Positions 9,023 through 18,927 of a DNA stretch of 64,000 bases are shown piece by piece. The notes under the pieces are model-generated. The model was not told the origin of the DNA and did not search any database. It saw only the letters and a program-made list of their open reading frames with translations. Position 1 is the stretch's first letter. Every line of letters begins with the position of its first letter. Source of the DNA: Candidatus Pristimantibacillus lignocellulolyticus (lineage in GTDB: Bacteria > Bacillota > Bacilli > Paenibacillales > Paenibacillaceae). Made by a program: the position numbers and the translations under genes. The stretch is taken from positions 2,047,001 through 2,111,000 of the forward strand of contig CP097899.1 of the NCBI GenBank assembly GCA_023639215.1, read 5' to 3'.

Positions 9023-9562
9023 ATGGCAATTCAAATTTTTATCTTGTGCAGACTTATAGAGGGTAACAACTATCCTTATAAATTAAAAAAACAGCTCTCA
9101 GAGACCATTCCACTTGCTCGACTCGGTGGATTAACAGAAAGCAAACTATATTATAATTTTGAATCCTTAGTAAAACAGGGGTTAATTGAGCCCGTAGAAA
9201 TTATTAAAGAAGAACATCGACCAGATAAACAAGTATTCGCGATTACAACAAAAGGGCGAGAAGCACTACCGAAAAAGATTTATAAGTTGTTTGAAAGTGC
9301 ACAAGTGATCAGTGAAATGGTGGTTGGGTTAGTCTACATTAATTACGTGGATCGGGATAAAGTAGTAGCAATACTTGAAAAGAAATTATCAAATTTCAAG
9401 GAACGTTGGGGACAAATTGCTAAATTAGCTTTATTGACACCAGTGGATCATGAAAAAGAAAAGATTTTAGACTTTGTTGGAGAATATGCTTCTAGTAGGT
9501 CAGATCATACCATTCATTGGCTAGAGCAGTTAATTAAACTGCTTCAACAAAGAGAGATATAG
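9023..9562 (+). CDS. PadR family transcriptional regulator
   Basis: A 179-residue PadR-like regulator. The winged helix occupies about residues 5-90, with LGGLTESKLYYNFESLVKQGLIEP as the recognition helix and the KQVFAITTKGREAL wing typical of the family. The C-terminal half is helical (dimerisation). It sits 61 bases after the YhgE-like membrane protein, with its own AAGGAGCG site, and is followed by a terminator. It probably represses the operon by binding the palindrome at 7688-7715, with an unidentified toxic compound as inducer. This is inference from the usual PadR-transporter arrangement. Confidence 0.8.
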   Translation: MAIQIFILCRLIEGNNYPYKLKKQLSETIPLARLGGLTESKLYYNFESLVKQGLIEPVEIIKEEHRPDKQVFAITTKGREALPKKIYKLFESAQVISEMVVGLVYINYVDRDKVVAILEKKLSNFKERWGQIAKLALLTPVDHEKEKILDFVGEYASSRSDHTIHWLEQLIKLLQQREI

Positions 9563-9575
9563 AAGAAACTACAAA

Positions 9576-9615
9576 GGGGCACTTAAAGATAATTTATCTT
9601 TGAGTGCCCTTTATT
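9576..9615 (+). terminator. Terminator of the YhgE/PadR operon
   Basis: GGGCACTTAAAGATAA and TTTATCTTTGAGTGCCC form a hairpin followed by TTTATT, 14 bases after the stop. It also lies at the 3' side of the convergent SDR gene. Confidence 0.75.
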
Positions 9616-9666
9616 CATTAATCTTTACTTAGTTCACATTATCAGTAGCTACTTAATCAATTTCTA

Positions 9667-10425
9667 TTAGTAAGCAGTCCAACCTGCATCAGCAGCAATT
9701 ACCTGTCCATTCACGAAGCTTGACTCATCAGAGCCTAGGAAAAGTGCAAGTTGTGCAATTTCATCTGGTTGACCAACGCGAGGCATTGTGCCATTACCAG
9801 TCATTTGGCGACCTGCACCAAATTGAGAAACACCAGTCATAGAAGATTGAATATTCGTCATTACGCCACCTGGAGCAATTCCGTTACAACGGATACCAGA
9901 ATTAGCATACATATAAGCAGTATTTTTCGTTAAGCCAGCAACGGCATGTTTGGAAGCAGTATATGCTGCACCTGCACGAGCTCCACGCAATCCACCAGCA
10001 GAAATGTTGTTTACGATAACGCCATGGCCTTGCTCTAAGAAAATGTTCGTAGCGATACGCATTGCACGCATAACACCAGTCGTATTTACAGCAAATACGC
10101 GATCCCATTTCTCATCACTAATTTCACCAACTGGTTCCATACCGTCCATAATACCAGCATTGTTTACAAGAATATCTAGTTTGCCAAATGCTTCTTGCGT
10201 TTCAGCAAACATACGCTCTAAGTCTGCTAATTCGGCTACATTTGATTGGTTAGCGATTGCAGAACCGCCATTAGCATTAATCGCTTCAGCTACTGCTTTA
10301 GCACCTTCAAAATTATAGTCAGAGACAACAACTTTAGCCCCTTCTTTTGCATAAAGCTCTGCGATAGCTTTACCCATACCTGATGCTGCACCTGTTACGA
10401 TAGCTACTTTGTCTTGTAATCTCAT
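9667..10425 (-). CDS. SDR family oxidoreductase
   Basis: A 252-residue classical short-chain dehydrogenase. It shows the cofactor motif TGAASGMG near residue 12, NNAG near 90, the catalytic Ser in ISAGG and the YTASK Tyr/Lys pair, and a C-terminal FVNGQVIAADAGWTAY segment typical of FabG-like enzymes. An acidic residue after the second strand (VVVSDYN) suggests NAD preference. The substrate cannot be read from sequence. Start ATG has TAGGAGGAATATATT upstream. It is divergent from a TetR-type regulator 217 bases away, which probably controls it. Confidence 0.85.
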   Translation of the reverse strand: MRLQDKVAIVTGAASGMGKAIAELYAKEGAKVVVSDYNFEGAKAVAEAINANGGSAIANQSNVAELADLERMFAETQEAFGKLDILVNNAGIMDGMEPVGEISDEKWDRVFAVNTTGVMRAMRIATNIFLEQGHGVIVNNISAGGLRGARAGAAYTASKHAVAGLTKNTAYMYANSGIRCNGIAPGGVMTNIQSSMTGVSQFGAGRQMTGNGTMPRVGQPDEIAQLALFLGSDESSFVNGQVIAADAGWTAY

Positions 10426-10642
10426 AATATATTCCTCCTAAATTTTTTGTAGCTCCCGTGGATAACCTCTTAGTGACAAGAAGTTACTTCGAAAGCACAA
10501 ACTAGAATGTAGTGTATGTTATTGTACATCTGTATAATAAAATTATAGTATATTAAAGTAAGCGTATTCAATATACAAAATCCCCTCAAATTGTATGATA
10601 TCCAACAGAAACTTCAAATATGTTCGATAAAGGAGAGAGTAT
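10426..10642. promoter_or_regulatory. Divergent promoter region, SDR / TetR
   Basis: This AT-rich spacer separates the SDR gene from its divergent TetR-type regulator. It contains GTATATT (10548-10554) and AATATAC (10570-10576), an inverted pair with 15 bases between, as a weak operator candidate. No clear sigma-A hexamers were assigned. Confidence 0.35.
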
Positions 10643-11200
10643 ATGAATAAAAATGATTTACGCATTGTAAAAACAAAAATTAATATACATCAAGCATTAC
10701 TCAATATATTGAAAAATAAAACATTAGCTCAAATAAAAGTAACCGAGCTTTGTAAAGAAGCAAGTATTAATCGTGGTACTTTTTATTTTCATTATGAGGA
10801 AATAGGAGATGTCTTTAAGGAACTATTTGAGAAAATCATGTTAGATTTGCAAGACTCTTATAATGAACCTTATCGACATATTACTGTTCTAAATGTTGAA
10901 AAGCTAGATCCTAAGACAGTAGGTATTTTTCAACATGTAAAAAAATATGAGCAATTTTACAGAATTGTATTATCACGTGAAGTATCGACTACGTACTATT
11001 ACATGCTATTTGATGAAATTCGGTCTAATTTTATATCTGATAAAAATACGCAAGTTCATGGAAAAGTTAATGACTATTTCTATTCGTATACAGCCAATGC
11101 GTTTATTGGGCTTATCATTGAGTGGCATCGTCGTGATTTTAAGGAATCTGTTGAGGAAATGAATGTGCAGTTACTTAATATTGTTAACTTGAAAGTATAG
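10643..11200 (+). CDS. TetR/AcrR family transcriptional regulator
   Basis: A 185-residue TetR-type regulator. The N-terminal helix-turn-helix is clear: KTKINIHQALLNILKNKTLAQIKV, then ELCKEASINRGTFYFHYEEIGDV containing the recognition helix. The C-terminal domain resembles that of DhaS-like TetR proteins (TetR_C_8 type), with YFYSYTANAFIGLIIEW near the end. Start ATG has AAGGAGAGAGT upstream. It is divergent from the SDR gene and is probably its repressor. The ligand is unknown. Confidence 0.8.
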   Translation: MNKNDLRIVKTKINIHQALLNILKNKTLAQIKVTELCKEASINRGTFYFHYEEIGDVFKELFEKIMLDLQDSYNEPYRHITVLNVEKLDPKTVGIFQHVKKYEQFYRIVLSREVSTTYYYMLFDEIRSNFISDKNTQVHGKVNDYFYSYTANAFIGLIIEWHRRDFKESVEEMNVQLLNIVNLKV

Positions 11201-11286
11201 AATTAAAGGTGCTAAATGCATCTGATCCGAACGATTATCTGGATATATTGTAATTTACTATAAAGATATTATGAATGGAGCATTTT

Positions 11287-11973
11287 ATGAAATACGATAT
11301 TATTATGTTCGACGCTGATGATACACTGTTTGACTTTAGTATATCGCAGGACAATGCACTACATCATACATTTTCCCAGTTCGACCTACCTACGGGTTTC
11401 GTCGATTATGAAGCGGATTATAGAGAGATTAGTAGAGTATTATGGAGAGAATTAGAGCAAGGACTTATTACGACAACAGAACTCGGAGTAGAGAGATTTA
11501 GACGGTTATTCTTTAAACATAACCTTGCTATTGATGCACATAAGTTCGGCACCGCTTATCTTAATAACTTGGGCAAAGAATCTCATCTTATAGAGGGTAC
11601 AGAAGAACTATTTACACAATTACCGGCTTGTCGTCTAGTCATCATAACGAATGGGTTCACAGTGGTGCAGCGATCAAGAATTGCTAACTCTCCTATCCGT
11701 AATATGTTTGAGCATATTATTACTTCAGAAGAAGCGGGATACCAGAAGCCTGATGTAGCGATTTTTGATTATGTATTTGCTAAGCTTCAAATTACGGATA
11801 AGTCTAAAGTGTTAATTGTCGGTGATTCTTTAACATCCGATATTCAAGGGGGCATCAATTATGGAATTGATACATGTTGGTTCAATCCTAATAGCAAGGA
11901 AAACAAACTTGCAATTAAGCCGACATATGTAATTCATGAGCTTATGGAACTTGTGAAAATAGTTGAAGGCTGA
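11287..11973 (+). CDS. HAD-family YjjG-type noncanonical nucleotidase
   Basis: A 228-residue haloacid dehalogenase-like phosphatase of the YjjG subgroup, which dephosphorylates pyrimidine monophosphates and helps clear noncanonical nucleotides. Motif I is FDADDTLFDF (nucleophile Asp in DADDT), motif II is VIITNG, motif III Lys is in YQKPDVAIFD, and motif IV is VLIVGDSLTSDI. An in-frame ATG at 11275 exists, but GGAG at 11277-11280 sits 6 bases before the ATG at 11287, so that start is preferred. It is monocistronic with a terminator downstream. Family is firm; the substrate is transferred knowledge. Confidence 0.85.
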   Translation: MKYDIIMFDADDTLFDFSISQDNALHHTFSQFDLPTGFVDYEADYREISRVLWRELEQGLITTTELGVERFRRLFFKHNLAIDAHKFGTAYLNNLGKESHLIEGTEELFTQLPACRLVIITNGFTVVQRSRIANSPIRNMFEHIITSEEAGYQKPDVAIFDYVFAKLQITDKSKVLIVGDSLTSDIQGGINYGIDTCWFNPNSKENKLAIKPTYVIHELMELVKIVEG

Positions 11974-12040
11974 ACTTATATCGTTCCACCTGTTTGTTAA
12001 GACTACAATGGAATGATAGCAAGTAATTAGAATGATAAGA

Positions 12041-12084
12041 GGCTGTCCCAAAAGTCATAAAATGACTAAGGACAGCCCTATTTT
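12041..12084 (+). terminator. Terminator between YjjG-like gene and GH31 operon
   Basis: GGCTGTCC and GGACAGCC form the outer stem, with AGTCAT/ATGACT as the inner stem, followed by CTATTTT. The gene ends on both sides converge here. Confidence 0.75.
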
Positions 12085-12097
12085 CAGGTGATGGAAG

Positions 12098-14584
12098 TTA
12101 GATAGAGATTAAATCTTTAACCGAGAAATCAATTTTTATCGTATGATCGCAATGTGGATTGTTATATTTAATTTGAGCTGTTTTTTGCTCAATATTAAAG
12201 TACCATCCATATTGACTTTGCTTCCACTGATCTTCATCTAAATATCTTTGTATGATATGATTTCCAAGTGTAATTGTGACTGGACTAACGTCCTTACAAA
12301 TGAATTGAATCTCATAGGTTTCAATTGAAGATATAAAGTCACCTTCAGATTGGAAGGAAATTGTAGACTCATTACCAACTTGTAAAGAAATATTCGTTTT
12401 AACATACTGTTTGTCTGTATAGGATAGTGACATTCCATCATCATCGTAGTAGACGAACGTTCCATCGTTGGAGCCTTCAATGAGTAACTTTAAATGGTTA
12501 ATATTATCATGATGAATATTGTTAAGCTGATGAGCTAAAGGAATAATACCCCCACTGCGAATGAACATCGGGATGGAGTCAAGCTGAACAGGAATTTCAA
12601 TAGTTTCGCCTCCAGCATATCTCTTCTTAGACTTCCACTCAATCCAATCAGAACCAGAAGGTAAGTAAATACGATGTGTAGTTACACCTGGATCAACAAC
12701 ATTGGCTACTAATATTGAAGATCCTAGCATAAATTCAAAGCTCTCATCCCATACTTGTGGATCATTTTCAAATTCATAAACAAGAGGTCGCATCATTGGA
12801 GATCCTATTGTAGATGATTCATATAGTAAGGAATAGAAGTACGGTACCAATTCATATCGAAGAGAAATAGCGTCTCTAATATATTTTGTATAGCTTGGAT
12901 ACATCCAAGGCTCGGTCACTGTATTATCTGTATTAGATGAATGGATAGAGAATCTAGGCTGAAAAATGCCATTTTGTACCCATCTGACAAATAGTTCTGG
13001 TTCAGGGGCTGGTCCATAGAAACCTCCAATATCACAGCCTTGATTAGCAACACCTGAAAGACCTAAACCTAAAATTAAAGGAATATTGAATTTTAGACTG
13101 TTCCAACTTGTTAAATTATCTCCAGCCCAGGTTTGAGCATATCTCTGAATACCTGCATATCCAGCGCGGTTTACAACATAGGGCCTAATATTCTTATCAT
13201 GTTCTTGAATAGCCTCTACAGCAGTAAGTGCCATTAAATTGGGCATAACTGATGATAATGCAGATATAGGCTTTCCTAGACCTTCATAATGACACTGTGC
13301 GTTAGATTGCTGGATTTCATATTCATTATTATCATTCCAGATGGCAGTTACACCATGATCCAGTAATTGATGTTTTACATATCCCTTCCACTGCTCTCTG
13401 GCTTCTGGATTTGTAAAATCAACAAACGAAGCTGGTCCGCCCCAATAGCGGTCAATGACAGGCTGATCGTTATTTTCGTCCTTAACAAACAATTGTTTCT
13501 CCGCAAATTCTTTGTAGTGAGGGTGAGTTAATAGCATACCGGGCTTAATATTAGGAGATAGCGTCGCTCCATGCTGCTCAGTTGATTGAACAAATGCTGC
13601 AGGATCAGGGAAGCGATCATAATTCCAATTAAATACGTATCGTTTACCATCTTCACCTGTTGTGTACCCTGAGGACATAAAGAAGCCATCACACGGAATT
13701 CCTTCAGCTTTACATTTATCGAGAAAGCCAATAATAGCTTCATCTGAGCGCGTTTCTAGTTCGGTATAGAACATTGTTGAGCCTAAATATCCTAATGAAT
13801 ACTTTGGTGTTAATATACTTTTTCCTGTTAGATCAGTATACCTTTTCACAACTTCTTTAATGGTCGGACCGTTAATAAAGAAGTAATCTAATTCGCCACC
13901 TTCGGTGGAGTAATAAGAATATTTTGGCCAATAGCCACTACGTTCGGAGCCAACATCAAAGTTAGAATTATAGGTATTATGATAGAACATTCCTGATGCG
14001 GTACGTTGTTTACTATTAAACTTGATATAGAAGGGTATATGTTTATAAAGAGGATCAGTGCTTTCAGAATTGTAGCCAATCGTATCAACATTATGCATAC
14101 GAAGTCTACGGTTTTTCTTATTCAATTGTCCACTTTTTTCACCGAATCCATAGTAATAATCATCATCTTGCAAGGAAGAATAGTGATATTTTCGACCCAA
14201 TTCATCCTGAACATAGCTCTTATTAGCAATATCCTGATGTAGTAATTGACCATTCATATCCTCTATCACAATAGCAAAGGGTGCTTTGTATATTTTTACG
14301 ACAAGCTTGTTAGAAGACCAGGTATAATATTCATCTAGTTCCTGTAAATCAATCAACAGGGGTGTTACTCTAGTTCTATCTTTAATTACATGGTCCATTT
14401 CATCTTCCCATGCTGTCATTATTAAAGAGTAAGACGAATCTTTAGCGAAATCTCTCTCAAAACTACAGCGAATACGTAAGATGTCGTCTGTTAATGCAAA
14501 CATTTGAAACTTAGCGGCATCAGTTATTAATTCAATGAAATTCGAGTGGTTTTTTATCTCTAATAATATTGTGCTAACCTGCAT
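12098..14584 (-). CDS. GH31 alpha-glucosidase
   Basis: An 828-residue glycoside hydrolase family 31 enzyme, cytoplasmic (no signal peptide). It has the N-terminal beta-sandwich with YYGFGEKSGQLNKKNRRLRM, a catalytic barrel with nucleophile Asp418 in IWNDNNEYE and acid/base Asp489 in WAGDNLTSW, and C-terminal sheets with MRPLVYEF and the GTFVYYDDDGMS segment. It resembles the alpha-1,3/alpha-1,6-acting group of Firmicutes more than maltase-type enzymes, but specificity cannot be proved from sequence. It is the last gene of an ABC sugar operon, so it probably hydrolyses imported alpha-gluco-oligosaccharides. Start ATG has GAGAGGAGC upstream. Confidence 0.88.
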   Translation of the reverse strand: MQVSTILLEIKNHSNFIELITDAAKFQMFALTDDILRIRCSFERDFAKDSSYSLIMTAWEDEMDHVIKDRTRVTPLLIDLQELDEYYTWSSNKLVVKIYKAPFAIVIEDMNGQLLHQDIANKSYVQDELGRKYHYSSLQDDDYYYGFGEKSGQLNKKNRRLRMHNVDTIGYNSESTDPLYKHIPFYIKFNSKQRTASGMFYHNTYNSNFDVGSERSGYWPKYSYYSTEGGELDYFFINGPTIKEVVKRYTDLTGKSILTPKYSLGYLGSTMFYTELETRSDEAIIGFLDKCKAEGIPCDGFFMSSGYTTGEDGKRYVFNWNYDRFPDPAAFVQSTEQHGATLSPNIKPGMLLTHPHYKEFAEKQLFVKDENNDQPVIDRYWGGPASFVDFTNPEAREQWKGYVKHQLLDHGVTAIWNDNNEYEIQQSNAQCHYEGLGKPISALSSVMPNLMALTAVEAIQEHDKNIRPYVVNRAGYAGIQRYAQTWAGDNLTSWNSLKFNIPLILGLGLSGVANQGCDIGGFYGPAPEPELFVRWVQNGIFQPRFSIHSSNTDNTVTEPWMYPSYTKYIRDAISLRYELVPYFYSLLYESSTIGSPMMRPLVYEFENDPQVWDESFEFMLGSSILVANVVDPGVTTHRIYLPSGSDWIEWKSKKRYAGGETIEIPVQLDSIPMFIRSGGIIPLAHQLNNIHHDNINHLKLLIEGSNDGTFVYYDDDGMSLSYTDKQYVKTNISLQVGNESTISFQSEGDFISSIETYEIQFICKDVSPVTITLGNHIIQRYLDEDQWKQSQYGWYFNIEQKTAQIKYNNPHCDHTIKIDFSVKDLISI

Positions 14585-14626
14585 TATGTTTGCTCCTCTC
14601 TTATCTTCTGAATTAACACATAGTTG

Positions 14627-15448
14627 TTATTTCATTCCAGAAGTAGCCATGCTATTTACTAAATGTTTTTGGAAAATTAGGAAGACAATTAATACTGGAA
14701 TCATAGTAATGACAGACATGGCAAGCAAACTGCCCCAATCCACGTTAAACTCTCCGATAAAGTTAGACAAAGCAAGCTGAACAGTATATTTGCTCGGATC
14801 ACTAATCGCAATTAACGGCCATAGGAAGTCATCCCATCTCCACATGAAAGAGAATATTGCAAGTGCTGCGAGTATCGGTTGACATAATGGCAAAATAATT
14901 CTCCAATAAATTTTCCACTCACCTGCTCCATCAATTCTTGCAGCTTCTAGTAACTCATTTGGAATAGTGAGTAAATATTGACGAAGCATGAATACGCCAG
15001 TTGGTGTTGCAGCGGGTGGGATAATTAAGGCTAGCAATGTATTATATAATCCTAGAAAACTTAATACCTTGAAAATAGGAATCATAATCACTTCGAGTGG
15101 AATCATCAAGGTGGAGATGAAAGCTAGTAATATGAAAGTACCACCTTTGAATTTATACTTTGCTAGGGCATATCCAGCCATCGAGTTAATAAGCAACAGT
15201 AATATAGTAGAAGTAATCGCTACAATCGCGCTGTTAAGAAAATATTTACCGAAATTACCTTTTTCGAAGGCGTTAACAAAATGCTCTAAAGTAAATTGTT
15301 GTGGTAGAAAAGTAGGTGGGAACTGATAGAGTTCCGTATTATTTTTAAATGAAGAAAGGAATATCCATAATACAGGAAATAACCAAAGGGCAGAAAAAGC
15401 AATTAATAGAACATAAGTTAGTGTTTTTTGGAATTTTGAAGGTGTCAT
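14627..15448 (-). CDS. Carbohydrate ABC transporter permease (MalG-type)
   Basis: A 273-residue inner-membrane permease with six predicted membrane segments. The EAA loop that docks the ATPase is [20 protein letters not shown], followed by LPLCQP. The ATG overlaps the stop codon of the MalF-type permease by one base (TAATG), and GGAGGAG precedes it, so the two are translationally coupled. It forms the import channel with the upstream permease for a sugar delivered by the binding protein. No ATPase is encoded in this operon; a shared MsmX-type ATPase elsewhere is expected, as usual in Bacillota. Confidence 0.9.
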   Translation of the reverse strand: MTPSKFQKTLTYVLLIAFSALWLFPVLWIFLSSFKNNTELYQFPPTFLPQQFTLEHFVNAFEKGNFGKYFLNSAIVAITSTILLLLINSMAGYALAKYKFKGGTFILLAFISTLMIPLEVIMIPIFKVLSFLGLYNTLLALIIPPAATPTGVFMLRQYLLTIPNELLEAARIDGAGEWKIYWRIILPLCQPILAALAIFSFMWRWDDFLWPLIAISDPSKYTVQLALSNFIGEFNVDWGSLLAMSVITMIPVLIVFLIFQKHLVNSMATSGMK

Positions 15449-16362
15449 TAATTTTCTCCTCCTTTAGTCAGTTTGAACTGTAGAACGGTGAATATTGTAA
15501 TAATAATAAACAGTACTACGGACATAGCACTAGCTAATCCCAATTCTTGTTTAGCAAAGCCTGTTTCATAAATGTATTGGACGATATAAGTTGTAGCCTT
15601 GTTAGGACCGCCACCTGTTAAAGCGAACATAAGCGGATATGCTTTGAATGCTTCAATCATGGATAGCATAACGACAAGTAGAGTAGTAGGTTTTAACAAC
15701 GGTAAAGTTATATGGAAAAAAGCTTTTACTTTAGATGCACCATCTAAATGAGCTGCTTCATAAAAGTCTTTAGGAATAGCAAGCAAGCCTGCTACAAATA
15801 GCACCATAAAAAATCCTAACCGTGACCACACTGCAGCGATAATAACAGCCACTTTAGCAAAAAAGGGATTAGCTAAAAATGTAATTTGTTCATAGTCAAA
15901 TGCAACCATTACGGCATTGATAATGCCTAGTTCCCCAAAAATCCATCTCCATGTTAAACCAACAATAATAAAGGAAATCATGGTTGGCCAGTAGAAAATA
16001 GCACGGAAAAAACCTTTCATTATTACTTGTTGAACAAGTAGAATGGCAACTCCGAGTGAGCATGCATAAATTAACGGTACTACAATAATTGCGTAGGTTA
16101 AGGTTTTTCCTAAAGTTGACCAGAATTTATCATCAGTGAAAATATATGCATAATTGTCAAACCCGCTGAATTTCATAGGATTCAAACCATCGTAGTTATG
16201 AAATGAATAGATTACTCCAAGTAAGGTTGGAACTACTATAAATACAGTAAAGATCAATAAATTGGGCAGTACAAATAAATAAGGAGCGATTTGTAGTTTT
16301 CTCTTCTTTTTAGTGATTAGATTAGGTTGTGAAGCAATAGACTTAGTTGACACTTTACTCAA
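15448..16362 (-). CDS. Carbohydrate ABC transporter permease (MalF-type)
   Basis: A 304-residue permease with six membrane segments after a charged, Lys-rich N-terminus. The EAA loop is [20 protein letters not shown] followed by TLPLLKP, as expected for CUT1 sugar permeases. It pairs with the MalG-type permease directly downstream. Start ATG has TGAGGAGGTTTG upstream. The 66-base gap to the binding-protein gene holds a hairpin, which probably lets the binding protein be made in excess over the permeases. Confidence 0.9.
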   Translation of the reverse strand: MSKVSTKSIASQPNLITKKKRKLQIAPYLFVLPNLLIFTVFIVVPTLLGVIYSFHNYDGLNPMKFSGFDNYAYIFTDDKFWSTLGKTLTYAIIVVPLIYACSLGVAILLVQQVIMKGFFRAIFYWPTMISFIIVGLTWRWIFGELGIINAVMVAFDYEQITFLANPFFAKVAVIIAAVWSRLGFFMVLFVAGLLAIPKDFYEAAHLDGASKVKAFFHITLPLLKPTTLLVVMLSMIEAFKAYPLMFALTGGGPNKATTYIVQYIYETGFAKQELGLASAMSVVLFIIITIFTVLQFKLTKGGEN

Positions 16363-16379
16363 ACCTCCTCATTATCAAT

Positions 16380-16410
16380 GTTAGGGCTACATAGCGAAGG
16401 TAGCCCTAAC
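16380..16410 (-). other. Intercistronic hairpin after the binding-protein gene
   Basis: A perfect 11-bp stem (GTTAGGGCTAC with its complement) and 9-base loop lie between the binding-protein stop and the MalF-type start. There is no T-run on the minus strand, so this looks like an mRNA-stabilising or processing hairpin and not a full terminator. Confidence 0.6.
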
Positions 16411-16428
16411 ACTTTTAACTTTTAACTT

Positions 16429-17724
16429 TTATTTTGCATTTGCAATCGCTTCGTTAATACGATCGTTAATGTCATTAAGCATTTCTTCTGCTGTTGCACC
16501 TTCAGCAAGAACCTCAACTAAACCATCTTTCAGATCAGAACTGAATTTAGGAACAATTGTTTGTTTTGACCAATCTTCTGCAGCAGCGGGAATCGTATTA
16601 TTAAGCTCATCTGCAAATATAGCAAACATTTCTTTACCGAACGCATAGTCCAGATCAGCACTGTCTTTACGAGGGCTCATAAATAGTGATTCCTGATTGA
16701 ATTTGGAATTAACTTCTTTACTTGAAAGATAAGCAATAAAGTTAGCTGCTTCTTCTTCAACACCTGACTTTTGGAAAGCCATTACAAATTTGCCGCCTGG
16801 TACGGAAGAACGGTTTTTTGCTATTGGCATATACGTAACGCCCCATTCAAAATCAGTAATATCTTTATAGTTACTTACCATCCAGTTACCAGAAAGGTGA
16901 GCAGCAACGGTTCCTGTGCGGAACAAATTGTTTGGATTTTCTCCACCTAGCCATATAGACTTAGGAATGATGCCATCATCATGCATTTTTTTGAAGTAAT
17001 TAACAGCTTCAATACCGGCTTCGTTGTTAATCGTTCCTTCTGTTCCTTCAGAATTAATCATGCTACCGCCAAATTGATACAGTAGAGTAGACCAACGATG
17101 CGGTGTGAAATCCCACACTAGACCATATTTTGCGTCAGACTTTTCCATTACTTCTTTTAGTGAAGCATTGAATTCATCCCAAGTCCAAATATCGTCGCTA
17201 GAAGTAGGAACAGCTACACCTGCTTGATCAAACAACGTTTTATTATAGATAATTCCGTTTGCAGTAACATCCATTGGAGAAGCTACAACTTTATTATCGA
17301 TCACATAATAAGGCTTAATCGAATCGATAAACTGTGATGTGAATGTGTCAACACCATCAAGCTGTTCACCTAAATCTACCGCGAAGTTGGAGAAGGAACC
17401 AATCTCAGTAGTACTGATACGTGCTAATGCTGGGGGTTTACCACCAGAAACCATTGTTTTTAACTTTGTAGATAGATCATTGTAAGCGACTTCAATTAGC
17501 TGAATATCAACATTAGTATTTTCTTTTTCATAGTCGGCAATAATATTCTCCATAACTTTGCCCTCATCACCATCTGAGAACCATACAAAATCTAACTTAA
17601 CGTTCTTCTTAGACGAATCACTACTATTTCCTTCGGTGTTGTTAGTAGATCCACAACCAGCTACAACCAAACTTAGAACTAAAGTAAACACTAACAATAT
17701 CAAGCCTTTTGAATTTAATTTCAT
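16429..17724 (-). CDS. Extracellular sugar-binding lipoprotein of ABC transporter
   Basis: A 431-residue family-1 solute-binding lipoprotein. The signal peptide ends in VVAGC, giving a lipidated Cys, followed by a Ser/Asn-rich linker and the DFVWFSDGDEGKVMENIIADYEK start of the mature fold. It should capture an oligosaccharide outside the membrane and deliver it to the MalF/MalG-type permeases. An ATG at 17733 overlaps the AraC gene stop, but AAGGGG at 17734-17739 is too close to it and sits 9 bases before the ATG at 17724, which is preferred. The ligand is inferred from the GH31 enzyme in the same operon. Confidence 0.88.
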   Translation of the reverse strand: MKLNSKGLILLVFTLVLSLVVAGCGSTNNTEGNSSDSSKKNVKLDFVWFSDGDEGKVMENIIADYEKENTNVDIQLIEVAYNDLSTKLKTMVSGGKPPALARISTTEIGSFSNFAVDLGEQLDGVDTFTSQFIDSIKPYYVIDNKVVASPMDVTANGIIYNKTLFDQAGVAVPTSSDDIWTWDEFNASLKEVMEKSDAKYGLVWDFTPHRWSTLLYQFGGSMINSEGTEGTINNEAGIEAVNYFKKMHDDGIIPKSIWLGGENPNNLFRTGTVAAHLSGNWMVSNYKDITDFEWGVTYMPIAKNRSSVPGGKFVMAFQKSGVEEEAANFIAYLSSKEVNSKFNQESLFMSPRKDSADLDYAFGKEMFAIFADELNNTIPAAAEDWSKQTIVPKFSSDLKDGLVEVLAEGATAEEMLNDINDRINEAIANAK

Positions 17725-17729
17725 AATTT

Positions 17730-18599
17730 TCATCCCCTTAATATGTTTTCACTAGCTTTTCGAAAAGTTTGTGGTGAGAAACCTGCATATTGTTTAAATG
17801 TTCTACTGAAATGAATGGTGGAATTGAATCCAATCAATTCACCTATTTGATTAATTGAACGTTGACTCTCTACTAATAATCGCTTGGCTTCATCTACACG
17901 TTTACGCATAATATAGCTGTTAATAGTGTAGCCTGTAACTTCCTTAAAGCAATGGCACATATAATATTTACTAAGATGTAGATTAACCGACATGGTATCC
18001 AAGCTTTCGTTCTCTTTGTAGATTTGATTCACATATTGCAAAATACGTTGAACCGTCATTTGACTGTTAGTTGGTTGAGATGATGATGTAATTTCTACAA
18101 GATATTTTGACTTACGATAGATATGAATTAGAAACTGAGTTAAAGATGATTTGAGCATGTAGTCATAGCCTACTAATTCTTTTTGATTTTCGTTATACAG
18201 TGTTTCGAAATATCTCTTGATCTCTTCTCTTTCTTCAGGTAACCATTGAATGCGTAAACCGTTAGGATTTTCAAATACTTTAAGTAGCTTTGAATACAGT
18301 TCAGCAGGTAATTCTTCTTCGATGAATGTGGGTAAGAAATTAATGTAGCTTCTTACGTACTTCACATCATTGGAGGGGTTAACCCTATGGATAGTTTCTC
18401 CACTAAATAGCAACATATCCCCTGGTAGTAAGTCATAGATAGTATCACCAATAATATAATTAGCTTGTCCTTGAATAAAGTAGAAGATTTCTAATCCTTT
18501 GTGTGTGTGCAAGGGCCACTGATATTGCCATTCATCGAAGTGTGATCGCACATAAATTTTGTTATTACTAAGAGCAATATTTGTTGGTGTATGAATCAT
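17730..18599 (-). CDS. AraC family transcriptional regulator of the alpha-glucoside operon
   Basis: A 289-residue AraC/XylS regulator. The N-terminal cupin (about 20-110) has PLHTHKGLEIFYFIQGQ and LLPGDMLLF. The C-terminal double helix-turn-helix (about 190-289) contains LHLSKYYMCHCFKEVTGYTI and IGFNSTIHFSRTFKQYAGFSPQTFR. The open frame extends to an ATG at 18728, but the extension is unlike the family, and the ATG at 18599 gives normal length; its GGGGGG is rather far upstream (15 bases), so the start is tentative. It is first in the operon, just before the binding-protein gene, and probably activates it in response to sugar. Confidence 0.82.
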   Translation of the reverse strand: MIHTPTNIALSNNKIYVRSHFDEWQYQWPLHTHKGLEIFYFIQGQANYIIGDTIYDLLPGDMLLFSGETIHRVNPSNDVKYVRSYINFLPTFIEEELPAELYSKLLKVFENPNGLRIQWLPEEREEIKRYFETLYNENQKELVGYDYMLKSSLTQFLIHIYRKSKYLVEITSSSQPTNSQMTVQRILQYVNQIYKENESLDTMSVNLHLSKYYMCHCFKEVTGYTINSYIMRKRVDEAKRLLVESQRSINQIGELIGFNSTIHFSRTFKQYAGFSPQTFRKASENILRG

Positions 18600-18689
18600 T
18601 AAAGAAATTTGAATCCCCCCTGATTTTATGATGAATGCAAGAGATATATGGATTTTGTTAAGATTAATTAAAATATTAACACATATATT

Positions 18690-18703
18690 TGTAAGCGCAT
18701 ACA
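18690..18703. promoter_or_regulatory. Candidate cre site (CcpA box)
   Basis: TGTAAGCGCATACA matches 13 of 14 positions of the cre consensus TGWNANCGNTNWCA and lies about 90 bases upstream of the AraC start in the alpha-glucoside operon leader. This predicts CcpA-dependent catabolite repression. Confidence 0.5.
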
Positions 18704-18858
18704 CTAATATTGCTACTAACTTAACCAATATTGCTGAAAATATTCATGAAATACTAGGGCAATATTAATATGTAATCGTAGATGTTGTTTAAGCATCATG
18801 CAAAATACATCAGAGGACGAACTAAAGAGTCGCAACCTAAGATATCGTTAAACAGCGA

Positions 18859-18908
18859 AAAGCATCTATAGAAGACTCGTAGTTGACGAGTTTTCTATAG
18901 ATGCTTTT
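18859..18908. terminator. Long hairpin terminator
   Basis: GCATCTATAGAAGACTCGT pairs with ACGAGTTTTCTATAGATGC around AGTTG. T-runs on the right and A-runs on the left let it serve the minus-strand AraC/GyrI gene and rightward transcription. Confidence 0.85.
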
Positions 18909-18927
18909 TCGTTTATTATTCAACCGA

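Noticed and set aside
18600..18728. 43-residue N-terminal extension of the AraC regulator
   Set aside because: The extension is hydrophobic and unlike AraC N-termini, and it covers the candidate cre site.
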